Assembly (NCBI RefSeq): GCF_051014685.1
Contig: NC_135056.1
Span: forward strand, 1-64,000
Direction: 5' to 3'
From: Ptiloglossa arizonensis
Taxonomy: Eukaryota; Arthropoda; Insecta; Hymenoptera; Colletidae
Length of the DNA stretch: 64,000 nucleotides
Positions 1-12,775 of this stretch are shown here, in pieces. Position 1 is the first letter of the stretch, and each line of letters opens with the position of its first letter. The translations under genes were made by a program, and so were the position numbers. The notes below the pieces were generated by a model that was not told the origin of the DNA, searched no databases, and saw only the letters and a list, made by a program, of their open reading frames with translations.

Positions 1-1225
1 TTTTGCGGTAAGAAACGCTTGAGAAACTCAAAATTTTCGCAGTTCTGATGCTCGAAACGAATAACTAGAACGGCCTGGGGGAAAACTACTCATACCGTTG
101 TAATGGGGCGAGTTCCTACTTTCAGATGCGACAGAAACTTTGCGGATTGGTCAATCCGTTCGCGAGATGTGGCAGTTTTGAGGTAAGAAACGCTTGAGAA
201 ACTCCAAATGTTCGCAGTTCTGATGCTCGAAACGAATAACTAGAACGGCCTGGGGGAAAACTACTCATACCCTTGTAATGGGGCGAGTTTCTACTTTCAG
301 ATGCGACAGAAACTTTGCGGATTGGTCAATCCGTTCGCGAGATGTGGCAGTTTTGAGGTAAGAAACGCTTGAGAAACTCCAAATGTTCGCAGTTCTGATT
401 CTCGAAACGAATAACTAGAACGGCCTGGGGGAAAACTACTCATACCGTTGTAATGGGGCGAGTTTCTACTTTCAGATGCGACAGAAACTTTGCGGATTGG
501 TCAATCCGTTCGCGAGATGTGGCAGTTTTGAGGTAAGATACCCTTGAGAAACTCAAAATTTTCGCAGTTCTGATGCTCGAAACGAGTAACTAGAACGGCC
601 TAGGGGAAAACTACTCATACCGTTGTAATCGGGCAAGTTTCTACTTTCAGATGCGAGAGAAATTTTGCGGATTGGTCAATCCGTTCGCGAGGTATGGCAG
701 TCTTGAGGTAAGAAACGCTTGAGAAACTCAAAATTTTCGCAGTTCTGATGCTCGAAACGAATAACTAGAACGGCCTAGGGGAAAACTACTCATACCATTG
801 TAATCGGGCGAGCTTCTACTTTCAGATGCAACAGAAATTTTGCGGATTGGTCAATCCGTTCGCGAGGTATGGCAGTTTTGAGGTAAGAAACGCTTGAGAA
901 ACTCCAAATTTTCGCAGTTCTGATGCTCGAATCGAATAACTAGAAGGGCCTAGGGGAAAACTACTCATACCGTTGTAATCGGGCGAGTTTCTACTTTCAG
1001 ATGCAAGAGAAATTTTGCGGATTGGTCAATCCGTTCGCGAGATATGGCAGTTTTGAGGTAAGAAACGCTTGAGAAACTCCAAATTTTCGCAGTTCTGATG
1101 CTCGAAACGAATAACTAGAACGGCCTAGGGGAAAACTACTCATACCGTTGTAATGGGGCGAGTTTCTACTTTCAGATGCGACAGAAACTTTGCGGATTGG
1201 TCAATCCGTTCGCGAGATGTGGCAG
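1..1225. repeat. 13-mer HOR: seven-monomer block, copy 1
   Basis: Seven monomers in a distinctive order: cctgggg with agttcct; cctgggg with cccttg; cctgggg with aaatg; a monomer with aagataccc, gagtaac and gggcaag; a cattg/agctt monomer; a gaatcga monomer with gggcct; and a plain one. The same seven recur in the same order at 2,276-3,500, a spacing of 2,275 bp (13 monomers). Differences seen by eye are at 6 (c against a), 400 (t against g) and 438 (a against t). The shared private variants (aagataccc, agttcct) show common descent by segmental duplication. Confidence 0.92.
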
Positions 1226-2275
1226 TTTTGAGGTAAGAAACGCTTGAGAAACTCCAAATTTTCGCAGTTCTGATGCTCGAATCGAATAACTAGAACGGCC
1301 TAGGGGAAAACTACTCATACCGTTGTAATCGGGCGAGTTTCTACTTTCAGATGCAAGAGAAATTTTGCGGATTGGTCAATTCGTTCGCGAGATATGGCAG
1401 TTTTGAGGTAAGAAACGCTTGAGAAACTCAAAATTTTCGCAGTTCTGATGCTCGAAACGAATAACTAGAACAGCCTAGGGGAAAACTGCTCATACCGTTG
1501 TAATGGGGCGAGTTTCTACTTTCAGATGCAACAGAAACTTTGCGGATTGGTCAATCCGTTCGCGAGATATGGCAGTTTTGAGGTAAGAAACGTTTGAGAA
1601 ACTCCAAACTTTCGCAGTTCTGATGCTCGAAACGAATAACTAGAACGGCCTAGGGGAAAACTACTCATACCGTTGCAATGGGGCGAGTTTCTACTTTCAG
1701 ATGCGACAGAAACTTTGCGGATTGGTCAATCCGTTCGCGAGATGTGGCAGTTTTGAGGTAAGAAACGCTTGAGAAACTCCAAATTTTCGCAGTTCTGATG
1801 CTCGAAACGAATAACTAGAACGGCCTGGGGGAAAACTACTCATACCGTTGTAATGGGGCGAGTTTCTACTTCCAGATGCGACAGGAACTTTGCGGATTGG
1901 TCAATCCGTTCGCGAGATATGGCAGTTTTGAGGTAAGAAACGCTTGAGAAACTTCAAATTTTCGCAGTTCTGATGCTCGAAACGAATAACTAGAACGGCC
2001 TAGGGGAAAACTACTCATACCGTTGTGGTGGGGCGAGTTTCTACTTTCAGATGCAAGAGAAATTTTGCGGATTGGTCAATCCGTTCGCGAGATATGGCAG
2101 TTTTGAGGTAAGAAACGCTTGAGAAACTCCAAATTTTCGCAGTTCTGATGCTCGAATCGAATAACTAGAACGGCCTAGGGGAAAACTACTCATACCGTTG
2201 TAATCGGGCGAGTTTCTACTTTCAGATGCAAGAGAAATTTTGCGGATTGGTCAATCCGTTCGCGAGATATGGCAG
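1226..2275. repeat. Six monomers completing the 13-mer unit
   Basis: Monomers 8-13 separate the two copies of the seven-monomer block. Their order (gaatcga with tcgttc; cagcct with actgct; cgttt, aaact and caat; cctgggg with cttcc; gtggtg with aagagaaat) is found again at 7,176-8,050, 5,950 bp downstream (34 monomers), with gtgatg in place of gtggtg. This interior therefore has a second, older relative outside the 13-mer. Confidence 0.85.
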
Positions 2276-3500
2276 TTTTGAGGTAAGAAACGCTTGAGAA
2301 ACTCAAAATTTTCGCAGTTCTGATGCTCGAAACGAATAACTAGAACGGCCTGGGGGAAAACTACTCATACCGTTGTAATGGGGCGAGTTCCTACTTTCAG
2401 ATGCGACAGAAACTTTGCGGATTGGTCAATCCGTTCGCGAGATGTGGCAGTTTTGAGGTAAGAAACGCTTGAGAAACTCCAAATGTTCGCAGTTCTGATG
2501 CTCGAAACGAATAACTAGAACGGCCTGGGGGAAAACTACTCATACCCTTGTAATGGGGCGAGTTTCTACTTTCAGATGCGACAGAAACTTTGCGGATTGG
2601 TCAATCCGTTCGCGAGATGTGGCAGTTTTGAGGTAAGAAACGCTTGAGAAACTCCAAATGTTCGCAGTTCTGATGCTCGAAACGAATAACTAGAACGGCC
2701 TGGGGGAAAACTTCTCATACCGTTGTAATGGGGCGAGTTTCTACTTTCAGATGCGACAGAAACTTTGCGGATTGGTCAATCCGTTCGCGAGATGTGGCAG
2801 TTTTGAGGTAAGATACCCTTGAGAAACTCAAAATTTTCGCAGTTCTGATGCTCGAAACGAGTAACTAGAACGGCCTAGGGGAAAACTACTCATACCGTTG
2901 TAATCGGGCAAGTTTCTACTTTCAGATGCGAGAGAAATTTTGCGGATTGGTCAATCCGTTCGCGAGGTATGGCAGTCTTGAGGTAAGAAACGCTTGAGAA
3001 ACTCAAAATTTTCGCAGTTCTGATGCTCGAAACGAATAACTAGAACGGCCTAGGGGAAAACTACTCATACCATTGTAATCGGGCGAGCTTCTACTTTCAG
3101 ATGCAACAGAAATTTTGCGGATTGGTCAATCCGTTCGCGAGGTATGGCAGTTTTGAGGTAAGAAACGCTTGAGAAACTCCAAATTTTCGCAGTTCTGATG
3201 CTCGAATCGAATAACTAGAAGGGCCTAGGGGAAAACTACTCATACCGTTGTAATCGGGCGAGTTTCTACTTTCAGATGCAAGAGAAATTTTGCGGATTGG
3301 TCAATCCGTTCGCGAGATATGGCAGTTTTGAGGTAAGAAACGCTTGAGAAACTCCAAATTTTCGCAGTTCTGATGCTCGAAACGAATAACTAGAACGGCC
3401 TAGGGGAAAACTACTCATACCGTTGTAATGGGGCGAGTTTCTACTTTCAGATGCGACAGAAACTTTGCGGATTGGTCAATCCGTTCGCGAGATGTGGCAG
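2276..3500. repeat. 13-mer HOR: seven-monomer block, copy 2
   Basis: Near-identical copy of 1-1,225, including the private variants aagataccc, gagtaac and the monomer beginning tcttg. After 3,500 the match to the first copy ends: the next monomer is a gggcct/gacagaaac/ggtatgg type instead of the tcgttc type at 1,226. The duplicated tract is therefore seven monomers, not a whole 13-mer. Confidence 0.9.
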
Positions 3501-4550
3501 TTTTGAGGTAAGAAACGCTTGAGAAACTCCAAATTTTCGCAGTTCTGATGCTCGAATCGAATAACTAGAAGGGCCTAGGGGAAAACTACTCATACCGTTG
3601 TAATGGGGCGAGTTTCTACTTTCAGATGCGACAGAAACTTTGCGGATTGGTCAATCCGTTCGCGAGGTATGGCAGTTTTGAGGTAAGAAACGCTTGAGAA
3701 ACTCAAAATTTTCGCAGTTCTGATGCTCGAAACGAATAACTAGAACGGCCTAGGGGAAAACTACTCATACCATTGTAATCGGGCGAGCTTCTACTTTCAG
3801 ATGCAACAGAAATTTTGCGGATTGGTCAATCCGTTCGCGAGGTATGGCAGTTTTGAGGTAAGAAACGCTTGAGAAACTCCAAATTTTCGCAGTTCTGATG
3901 CTCGAATCGAATAACTAGAAGGGCCTAGGGGAAAACTACTCATACCGTTGTAATCGGGCGAGTTTCTACTTTCAGATGCAAGAGAAATTTTGCGGATTGG
4001 TCAATCCGTTCGCGAGATATGGCAGTTTTGAGGTAAGAAACGCTTGAGAAACTCCAAATTTTCGCAGTTCTGATGCTCGAAACGAATAACTAGAACGGCC
4101 TAGGGGAAAACTACTCATACCGTTGTAATGGGGCGAGTTTCTACTTTCAGATGCGACAGAAACTTTGCGGATTGGTCAATCCGTTCGCGAGATGTGGCAG
4201 TTTTGAGGTAAGAAACGCTTGAGAAACTCCAAATTTTCGCAGTTCTGATGCTCGAATCGAATAACTAGAAGGGCCTAGGGGAAAACTACTCATACCGTTG
4301 TAATGGGGCGAGTTTCTACTTTCAGATGCGACAGAAACTTTGCGGATTGGTCAATCCGTTCGCGAGGTATGGCAGTTTTGAGGTAAGAAACGCTTGAGAA
4401 ACTCAAAATTTTCGCAGTTCTGATGCTCGAAACGAATAACTAGAACGGTCTAGGGGAAAACTACTCATACCATTGTAATCGGGCGAGCTTCTACTTTCAG
4501 ATGCAACAGAAATTTTGCGGATTGGTCAATCCGTTCGCGAGGTATGGCAG
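2976..4550. repeat. 4-monomer (700-bp) HOR, two copies plus one monomer
   Basis: The order is: cattg/agctt; gaatcga with gggcct and aagagaaat; plain gacagaaac with gatgtgg; gaatcga with gggcct, gacagaaac and ggtatgg. It runs at 2,976-3,675 and 3,676-4,375, and the first monomer type is present a third time at 4,376-4,550. The first copy overlaps the end of the second 13-mer block, so the 700-bp repeat formed from that block's last three monomers plus one new type. Confidence 0.88.
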
Positions 4551-4900
4551 TTTTGAGGTAAGAAACGCTTGAGAAACTCCAAATTTTCGCAGTTCTGATG
4601 CTCGAAACGAATAACTAGAACGGCCTAGGGGAAAACTACTCATACCGTTGCAATGGGGCGAGTTTCTACTTTCAGATGCGACAGAAACTTTGCGGATTGG
4701 TCAATCCGTTCGCGAGATATGGCAGTTTTGAGGTAAGAAACGCTTGAGAAACTCCAAATTTTCGCAGTTCTGATGCTCGAAACGAATAACTAGAACGGCC
4801 TAGGGGAAAACTACTCATACCGTTGCAATGGGGCGAGTTTCTACTTTCAGATGCGACAGAAACTTTGCGGATTGGTCAATCCGTTCGCGAGATATGGCAG
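4551..4900. repeat. Two identical adjacent monomers
   Basis: Monomers at 4,551-4,725 and 4,726-4,900 are identical as read by eye. Both combine caat (m101 c), gacagaaac and gatatgg. This is the simplest product of slippage or unequal exchange in the array: a one-unit tandem duplication. Confidence 0.9.
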
Positions 4901-6475
4901 TTTTGAGGTAAGAAACGCTTGAGAAACTCCAAATTTTCGCAGTTCTGATGCTCGAAACGAATAACTAGAACGGCCTAGGGGAAAACTACTCATACCGTTG
5001 TAATGGGGCGAGTTTCTACTTTCAGATGCGACAGAAACTTTGCGGATTGGTCAATCCGTTCGCGAGATGTGGCAGTTTTGAGGTAAGAAACGCTTGAGAA
5101 ACTCAAAATTTTCGCAGTTCTGATGTTCGAAACGTATAACTAGAACGGCCTAGGGGAAAACTACTCATACCGTTGTAATGGGGCGAGTTTCTACTTTCAG
5201 ATGCAACAGAAACTTTGCGGATTGATCAATCGGTTCGCGAGATATGGCAGTTTTGAGGTAAGAAACGCTTGAGAAACTCCAAATTTTCGAAGTTCTGATA
5301 CTCGAAACGAATAACTAGAACGGTCTAGGGGAAAACTACTCATACCGTTGTAATCGGGCGAGTTTCTACTTTCAGATGCAACAGAAATTTTGCGAATTGG
5401 TCAATCCGTTCGCGAGATATGGCAGTTTTGAGGTAAGAAACGCTTGAGAAACTCAAAATTTTCGCAGTTCTGATGCTCGAAACGAATAACTAGAACGGCC
5501 TAGGGGAAAACTACTCATACCGTTGTAATGGGGCGAGTTTCTACTTTCAGATGCGACAGAAACTTTGCGGATTGGTCAATCCGTTCGCGAGATGTGGCAG
5601 TTTTGAGGTAAGAAACGCTTGAGAAACTCAAAATTGTCGCAGTTCTGATGCTCGAAACGAGTAACTAGAACGGCCTAGGGGAAAACTACTCATACCGTTG
5701 TAATCGGGCAAGTTTCTACTTTCAGATGCGAGAGAAATTTTGCGGATTGGTCAATCCGTTCGCGAGGTATGGCAGTTTTGAGGTAAGAAACGCTTGAGAA
5801 ACTCAAAATTTTCGCAGTTCTGATGCTCGAAACGAATAACTAGAACGGCCTAGGGGAAAACTACTCATACCATTGTAATCGGGCGAGCTTCTACTTTCAG
5901 ATGCAACAGAAATTTTGCGGATTGGTCAATCCGTTCGCGAGGTATGGCAGTTTTGAAGTAAGAAACGCTTGAGAAATTCCAAATTTTCGCAGTTCTGATG
6001 CTCGAATCGAATAACTAGAAGGGCGTAGGGGAAAGCTACTCATACCGTTGTAATCGGGCGAGTTTCTACTTTCAGATGCAAGAGAAATTCTGCGGATTGG
6101 TCAATCCGTTCGCGAGATATGGCAGTTTTGAGGTAAGAAACGCTTGAGAAACTCAAAATTTTCGCAGTTCTGATGCTCGAAACGAATAACTAGAACGGCC
6201 TAGGGGAAAACTACTCATACCGTTGTAATGGGGCGAGTTTCTACTTTCAGATGCGACAGAAACTTTGCGGATTGGTCAATCGGTTCGCGAGATATGGCAG
6301 TTTTGAGGTAAGAAACGCTTGAGAAACTCCAAATTTTCGCAGTTCTGATGCTCGAATCGAATAACTAGAACGGCCTAGGGGAAAACTACTCATACCGTTG
6401 TAATCGGGCGAGTTTCTACTTTCAGATGCAAGAGAAATTTTGCGGATTGGTCAATCCGTTCGCGAGATATGGCAG
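4901..6475. repeat. Mosaic monomers without regular HOR
   Basis: Nine monomers with several private changes: gatgttcg and cgtataac near 5,124, tgatcaatcgg near 5,223, ttcgaag and gcgaatt in the 5,251 monomer, aaattgtcg near 5,632, gcgtagg near 6,023. Monomers at 5,601-6,125 repeat the order gagtaac/gggcaag, cattg/agctt, gaatcga with ggg seen at 526-1,050. The higher private divergence suggests an older part of the array. Confidence 0.8.
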
Positions 6476-8050
6476 TTTTGAGGTAAGAAACGCTTGAGAA
6501 ACTCAAAATTTTCGCAGTTCTGATGCTCGAAACGAATAACTAGAACGTCCTAGGGGAAAACTGCTCATACCGTTGTAATGGGGCGAGTTTCTACTTTCAG
6601 ATGCAACAGAAACTTTGCGGATTGGTCAATCCGTTCGCGAGATATGGCAGTTTTGATGTAAGAAACGCTTGAGAGACTCCAAATTTTCGCAGTTCTGATG
6701 CTCGAAACGAATAACTAGAACGGCCTAGGGGAAAACTACTCATACCGTTGTAATGGGGCGAGTTTCTACTTTCAGATGCGACAGAAACTTTGCGGATTGG
6801 TCAATCCGTTCGCGAGATATGGCAGTTTTGAGGTAAGAAACGCTTGAGAAACTCCAAATTTTCGCAGTTCTGATGCTCGAATCGAATAACTAGAACGGCC
6901 TAGGGGAAAACTACTCATACCGTTGTAATCGGGCGAGTTTCTACTTTCAGATGCAAGAGAAATTTTGCGGATTGGTCAATTCGTTCGCGAGATATGGCAG
7001 TTTTGAGGTAAGAAACGCTTGAGAAACTCAAAATTTTCGCAGTTCTGATGCTCGAAACGAATAACTAGAACAGCCTAGGGGAAAACTGCTCATACCGTTG
7101 TACTGGGGCGAGTTTCTACTTTCAGATGCAACAGAAACTTTGCGGATTGGTCAATCCGTTCGCGAGATATGGCAGTTTTGAGGTAAGAAACGTTTGAGAA
7201 ACTCCAAATTTTCGCAGTTCTGATGCTCGAATCGAATAACTAGAACGGCCTAGGGGAAAACTACTCATACCGTTGTAATCGGGCGAGTTTCTACTTTCAG
7301 ATGCAAGAGAAATTTTGCGGATTGGTCAATTCGTTCGCGAGATATGGCAGTTTTGAAGTAAGAAACGCTTGAGAAACTCAAAATTTTCGCAGTTCTGATG
7401 CTCGAAACGAATAACTAGAACAGCCTAGGGGACAACTGCTCATACCGTTGTAATGGGGCGAGTTTCTACTTTCAGATGCAACAGAAACTTTGCGGATTGG
7501 TCAATCCGTTCGCGAGATATGGCAGTTTTGAGGTAAGAAACGTTTGAGAAACTCCAAACTTTCGCAGTTCTGATGCTCGAAACGAATAACTAGAACGGCC
7601 TAGGGGAAAACTACTCATACCGTTGCAATGGGGCGAGTTTCTACTTTCAGATGCGACAGAAACTTTGCGGATTGGTCAATCCGTTCGCGAGATGTGGCAG
7701 TTTTGAGGTAAGAAACGCTTGAGAAACTCCAAATTTTCGCAGTTCTGATGCTCGAAACGAATAACTAGAACGGCCTGGGGGAAAACTACTCATACCGTTG
7801 TAATGGGGCGAGTTTCTACTTCCAGATGCGACAGAAACTTTGCGGATTGGTCAATCCGTTCGCGAGATATGGCAGTTTTGAGGTAAGAAACGCTTGAGAA
7901 ACTCCAAATTTTCGCAGTTCTGATGCTCGAAACGAATAACTAGAACGGCCTAGGGGAAAACTACTCATACCGTTGTGATGGGGCGAGTTTCTACTTTCAG
8001 ATGCAAGAGAAATTTTGCGGATTGGTCAATCCGTTCGCGAGATATGGCAG
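6476..8050. repeat. Mosaic with a 350-bp dimer repeat
   Basis: Within this stretch the pair (gaatcga with tcgttc; cagcct with actgct) occurs twice in tandem, at 6,826-7,175 and 7,176-7,525. The second copy starts with cgttt instead of cgctt. Monomers at 7,176-8,050 then follow the order of 1,226-2,100. The monomer at 6,651 introduces the pair of changes gatgta (m7 t) and gagagact (m25 g) that become regular HOR tags further right. Confidence 0.82.
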
Positions 8051-8750
8051 TTTTGAGGTAAGAAACGCTTGAGAAACTCAAAATTTTCGCAGTTCTGATG
8101 CTCGAAACGAATAACTAGAACGGCCTAGGGGAAAACTGCTCATACCGTTGTAATGGGGCGAGTTTCTACTTTCAGATGCAACAGAAACTTTGCGGATTGG
8201 TCAATCCGTTCGCGAGATATAGCAGTTTTGATGTAAGAAACGCTTGAGAGACTCCAAATTTTCGCAGTTCTGATGCTCGAAACGAATAACTAGAACGGCC
8301 TAGGGGAAAACTACTCATACCGTTGTAATGGGGCGAGTTTCTACTTTCAGATGCGACAGAAACTTTGTGGATTGGTCAATCCGTTCGCGAGATATGGCAG
8401 TTTTGAGGTAAGAAACGCTTGAGAAACTCCAAATTTTCGCAGTTCTGATGCTCGAATCGAATAACTAGAACGGCCTAGGGGAAAACTACTCATACCGTTG
8501 TAATCGGGCGAGTTTCTACTTTCAGATGCAAGAGAAATTTTGCGGATTGGTCAATTCGTTCGCGAGATATGGCAGTTTTGAGGTAAGAAACGCTTGAGAA
8601 ACTCAAAATTTTCGCAGTTCTGATGCTCGAAACGAATAACTAGAACAGCCTAGGGGAAAACTGCTCATACCGTTGTAATGGGGCGAGTTTCTACTTTCAG
8701 ATGCAACAGAAACTTTGCGGATTGGTCAATCCGTTCGCGAGATATGGCAG
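8051..8750. repeat. Four-monomer block, copy 1 (1,925-bp spacing)
   Basis: The order is: actgct with gatatag; gatgta with gagagact and tgtgg; gaatcga with tcgttc; cagcct with actgct. The same four stand at 9,976-10,675, 11 monomers (1,925 bp) away. The block is an early occurrence of a module also found at 36,751-37,450 and 44,624-45,323. Confidence 0.88.
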
Positions 8751-9975
8751 TTTTGAGGTAAGAAACGCTTGAGAAACTCCAAATTTTCGCAGTTCTGATG
8801 CTCGAATCGAATAACTAGAACGGCCTAGGGGAAAACTACTCATACCGTTGTAATCGGGCGAGTTTCTACTTTCAGATGCATGAGAAATTTTGCGGATTGG
8901 TCAATCCGTTCGCGAGATATGGCAGTTGTGAGGTAAGAAACGCTTGAGAAACTCCAAATTTTCGCAGTTCTGATGCTCAAATCGGATAACTAGAACGGCC
9001 TAGGGGAAAACTACTCATACCGTTGTAATCGGGCGAGTTTCTACTTTCAGATGCAAGAGAAATTTTGCGGATTGGTCAATCCGTTCGCGAGATATGGCAG
9101 TTTTGAGGTAAGAAACGCTTGAGAAACTCAAAATTTTCGCAGTTCTGATGCTCGAAACGAATAACTAGAACGGCCTAGGGGAAAACTGCTCATACCGTTG
9201 TAATGGGGCGAGTTTCTACTTTCAGATGCAACAGAAACTTTGCGGATTGGTCAATCCGTTCGCGAGATATGGCAGTTTTGAGGTAAGAAACGCTTGAGAG
9301 ACTCCAAATTTTCGCAGTTCTGATGCTCGAAACGAATAACTAGAACGGCCTAGGGGAAAACTACTCATACCGTTGTAATGGGGCGAGTTTCTACTTTCAG
9401 ATGCGACAGAAACTTTGCGGATTGGTCAATCCGTTCGCGAGATATGGCAGTTTTGAGGTAAGAAACGCTTGAGAAACTCCAAATTTTCGCAGTTCTGATG
9501 CTCGAATCGAATAACTAGAACGGCCTAGGGGAAAACTACTCATACCGTTGTAATCGGGCGAGTTTCTACTTTCAGATGCAAGAGAAATTTTGCGGATTGG
9601 ACAATCCGTTCGCGAGATATGGCAGTTTTGAGGTAAGAAACGCTTGAGAAACTCAAAATTTTCGCAGTTCTGATGCTCGAAACGAATAACTAGAACGGCC
9701 TAGGGGAATACTACTCATACCGTTGTAATGGGGCGAGTTTCTACTTTCAGATGCAACAGAAACTTTGCGGATTGGTCAATCGGTTCGCGAGATATGGCAG
9801 TTTTGAGGTAAGAAACGCTTGAGAAACTCCAAATTTTCGCAGTTCTGATGCTCGAATCGAATAACTAGAACGGCCTAGGGGAAAACTACTCATACCGTTG
9901 TAATGGGGCGAGTTTCTACTTTCAGATGCAAGAGAAATTTTGCGGATTGGTCAATCCGTTCGCGAGATATGGCAG
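8751..9975. repeat. Seven mosaic monomers between block copies
   Basis: The first clear aaatcgg monomer (m54 a, m57 t, m60 g) is at 8,926; that monomer also begins ttgtg. The order aaatcgg, actgct, gagagact, gaatcga with ggacaat, gaatact, gaatcga with taatggg resembles the later modules at 22,751 and 38,499. The monomer at 8,751 has the private change gcatgag. This stretch looks like a partial precursor or recombined fragment of the central HORs. Confidence 0.75.
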
Positions 9976-10675
9976 TTTTGAGGTAAGAAACGCTTGAGAA
10001 ACTCAAAATTTTCGCAGTTCTGATGCTCGAAACGAATAACTAGAACGGCCTAGGGGAAAACTGCTCATACCGTTGTAATGGGGCGAGTTTCTACTTTCAG
10101 ATGCAACAGAAACTTTGCGGATTGGTCAATCCGTTCGCGAGATATAGCAGTTTTGATGTAAGAAACGCTTGAGAGACTCCAAATTTTCGCAGTTCTGATG
10201 CTCGAAACGAATAACTAGAACGGCCTAGGGGAAAACTACTCATACCGTTGTAATGGGGCGAGTTTCTACTTTCAGATGCGACAGAAACTTTGTGGATTGG
10301 TCAATCCGTTCGCGAGATATGGCAGTTTTGAGGTAAGAAACGCTTGAGAAACTCCAAATTTTCGCAGTTCTGATGCTCGAATCGAATAACTAGAACGGCC
10401 TAGGGGAAAACTACTCATACCGTTGTAATCGGGCGAGTTTCTACTTTCAGATGCAAGAGAAATTTTGCGGATTGGTCAATTCGTTCGCGAGATATGGCAG
10501 TTTTGAGGTAAGAAACGCTTGAGAAACTCAAAATTTTCGCAGTTCTGATGCTCGAAACGAATAACTAGAACAGCCTAGGGGAAAACTGCTCATACCGTTG
10601 TAATGGGGCGAGTTTCTACTTTCAGATGCAACAGAAACTTTGCGGATTGGTCAATCCGTTCGCGAGATATGGCAG
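9976..10675. repeat. Four-monomer block, copy 2
   Basis: Repeats the order of 8,051-8,750 with the same gatatag, gatgta, gagagact, tgtgg and tcgttc tags. After it the array continues differently: a cgttt/gaatcga monomer with actgct, not the gcatgag monomer. The 1,925-bp period is therefore not sustained here. Confidence 0.88.
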
Positions 10676-12250
10676 TTTTGAGGTAAGAAACGTTTGAGAA
10701 ACTCCAAATTTTCGCAGTTCTGATGCTCGAATCGAATAACTAGAACGGCCTAGGGGAAAACTGCTCATACCGTTGTAATCGGGCGAGTTTCTACTTTCAG
10801 ATGCAAGAGAAATTTTGCGGATTGGTCAATTCGTTCGCGAGATATGGCAGTTTTGAGGTAAGAAACGCTTGAGAAACTCAAAATTTTCGCAGTTCTGATG
10901 CTCGAAAAGAATAACTAGAACAGCCTAGGGGAAAACTGCTCATACCGTTGTAATGGGGCGAGTTTCTACTTTCAGATGCAACAGAAACTTTGCGGATTGG
11001 TCAATCCGTTCGCGAGATATGGCAGTTTTGAGGTAAGAAACGTTTGAGAAACTCCAAACTTTCGCAGTTCTGATGCTCGAAAAGAATAACTAGAACGGCC
11101 TAGGGGAAAACTACTCATACCGTTGCAATGGGGCGAGTTTCTACTTTCAGATGCGACAGAAACTTTGCGGATTGGTCAATCCGTTCGCGAGATGTGGCAG
11201 TTTTGAGGTAAGAAACACTTGAGAAACTCCAAATTTTCGCAGTTCTGATGCTCGAAACGAATAACTAGAACGGCCTAGGGGAAAACTACTCATACCGTTG
11301 TAATGGGGCGAGTTTCTACTTTCAGATGCGACAGAAACTTTGCGGATTGGTCAATCCGTTCGCGAGATGTGGCAGTTTTGAGGTAAGAAACGCTTGAGAA
11401 ACTCAAAATTTTCGCAGTTCTGATGCTCGAAACGAATAACTAGAACGGCCTAGGGGAATACTACTCATACCGTTGTAATGGGGCGAGTTTCTACTTTCAG
11501 ATGCAACAGAAACTTTGCGGATTGGTCAATCGGTTCGCGAGATATGGCAGTTTTGAGGTAAGAAACGCTTGAGAAACTCCAAATTTTCGCAGTTCTGATG
11601 CTCGAATCGAATAACTAGAACGGCCTAGGGGAAAACTACTCATACCGTTGTAATCGGGCGAGTTTCTACTTTCAGATGCAAGAGAAATTTTGCGGATTGG
11701 TCAATCCGTTCGCGAGATATGGCAGTTTTGAGGTAAGAAACGCTTGAGAAACTCCAAATTTTCGCAGTTCTGATGCTCAAATCGGATAACTAGAACGGCC
11801 TAGGGGAAAACTACTCATACCGTTGTAATCGGGCGAGTTTCTACTTTCAGATGCAAGAGAAATTTTGCGGATTGGTCAATCCGTTCGCGAGATATGGCAG
11901 TTTTGAGGTAAGAGACGCTTGAGAAACTCAAAATTTTCGCAGTTCTGATGCTCGAAACGAATAACTAGAACGGCCTAGGGGAAAACTACTCATACGGTTG
12001 TAATCGGGCGAGTTTCTTCTTTCAGATGCAAGAGAAATTTTGCGGATTGGTCAATTCGTTCGCGAGATATGGCAGTTTTGAGGTAAGAAACGCTTGAGAA
12101 ACTCAAAATTTTCGCAGTTCTGATGCTCGAAACGAATAACTAGAACAGCCTAGGGGAAAACTGCTCATACCGTTGTAATGGGGCGAGTTTCTACTTTCAG
12201 ATGCAACAGAAACTTTGCGGATTGGTCAATCCGTTCGCGAGATATGGCAG
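10676..12250. repeat. Nine mosaic monomers incl. first gaaaaga types
   Basis: Two successive monomers carry gaaaaga (m58 a), at 10,851 (with cagcct) and 11,026 (with cgttt, aaact and caat). Then follow gaatact, gaatcga and aaatcgg monomers in the order later fixed in the central 11-mer (compare 15,751-16,450). The 11,901 monomer has private changes agagacg, cggttg and tttcttctttc. This looks like ancestral material of the 11-mer HOR. Confidence 0.75.
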
Positions 12251-12775
12251 TTTTGAGGTAAGAAACGTTTGAGAAACTCCAAATTTTCGCAGTTCTGATG
12301 CTCAAATCGGATAACTAGAACGGCCTAGGGGAAAACTACTCATACCGTTGTAATCGGGCGAGTTTCTACTTTCAGATGCAAGAGAAATTTTGCGGATTGG
12401 TCAATCCGTTCGCGAGATATGGCAGTTTTGAGGTAAGAAACGCTTGAGAAACTCCAAATTTTCGCAGTTCTGATGCTCAAATCGGATAACTAGAACGGCC
12501 TAGGGGAAAACTACTCATACCGTTGTAATCGGGCGAGTTTCTACTTTCAGATGCAAGAGAAATTTTGCGGATTGGTCAATCCGTTCGCGAGATATGGCAG
12601 TTTTGAGGTAAGAAACGCTTGAGAAACTCCAAATTTTCGCAGTTCTGATGCTCAAATCGGATAACTAGAACGGCCTAGGGGAAAACTACTCATACCGTTG
12701 TAATCGGGCGAGTTTCTACTTTCAGATGCAAGAGAAATTTTGCGGATTGGTCAATCCGTTCGCGAGATATGGCAG
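12251..12775. repeat. Three aaatcgg monomers in tandem
   Basis: Three consecutive monomers (12,251, 12,426 and 12,601) all carry aaatcgg with taatcggg and aagagaaat. The first starts with cgttt, the other two with cgctt. Elsewhere this subtype occurs singly, always after a gaatcga monomer or as part of a HOR. A local one-unit amplification is the simplest explanation. Confidence 0.88.
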
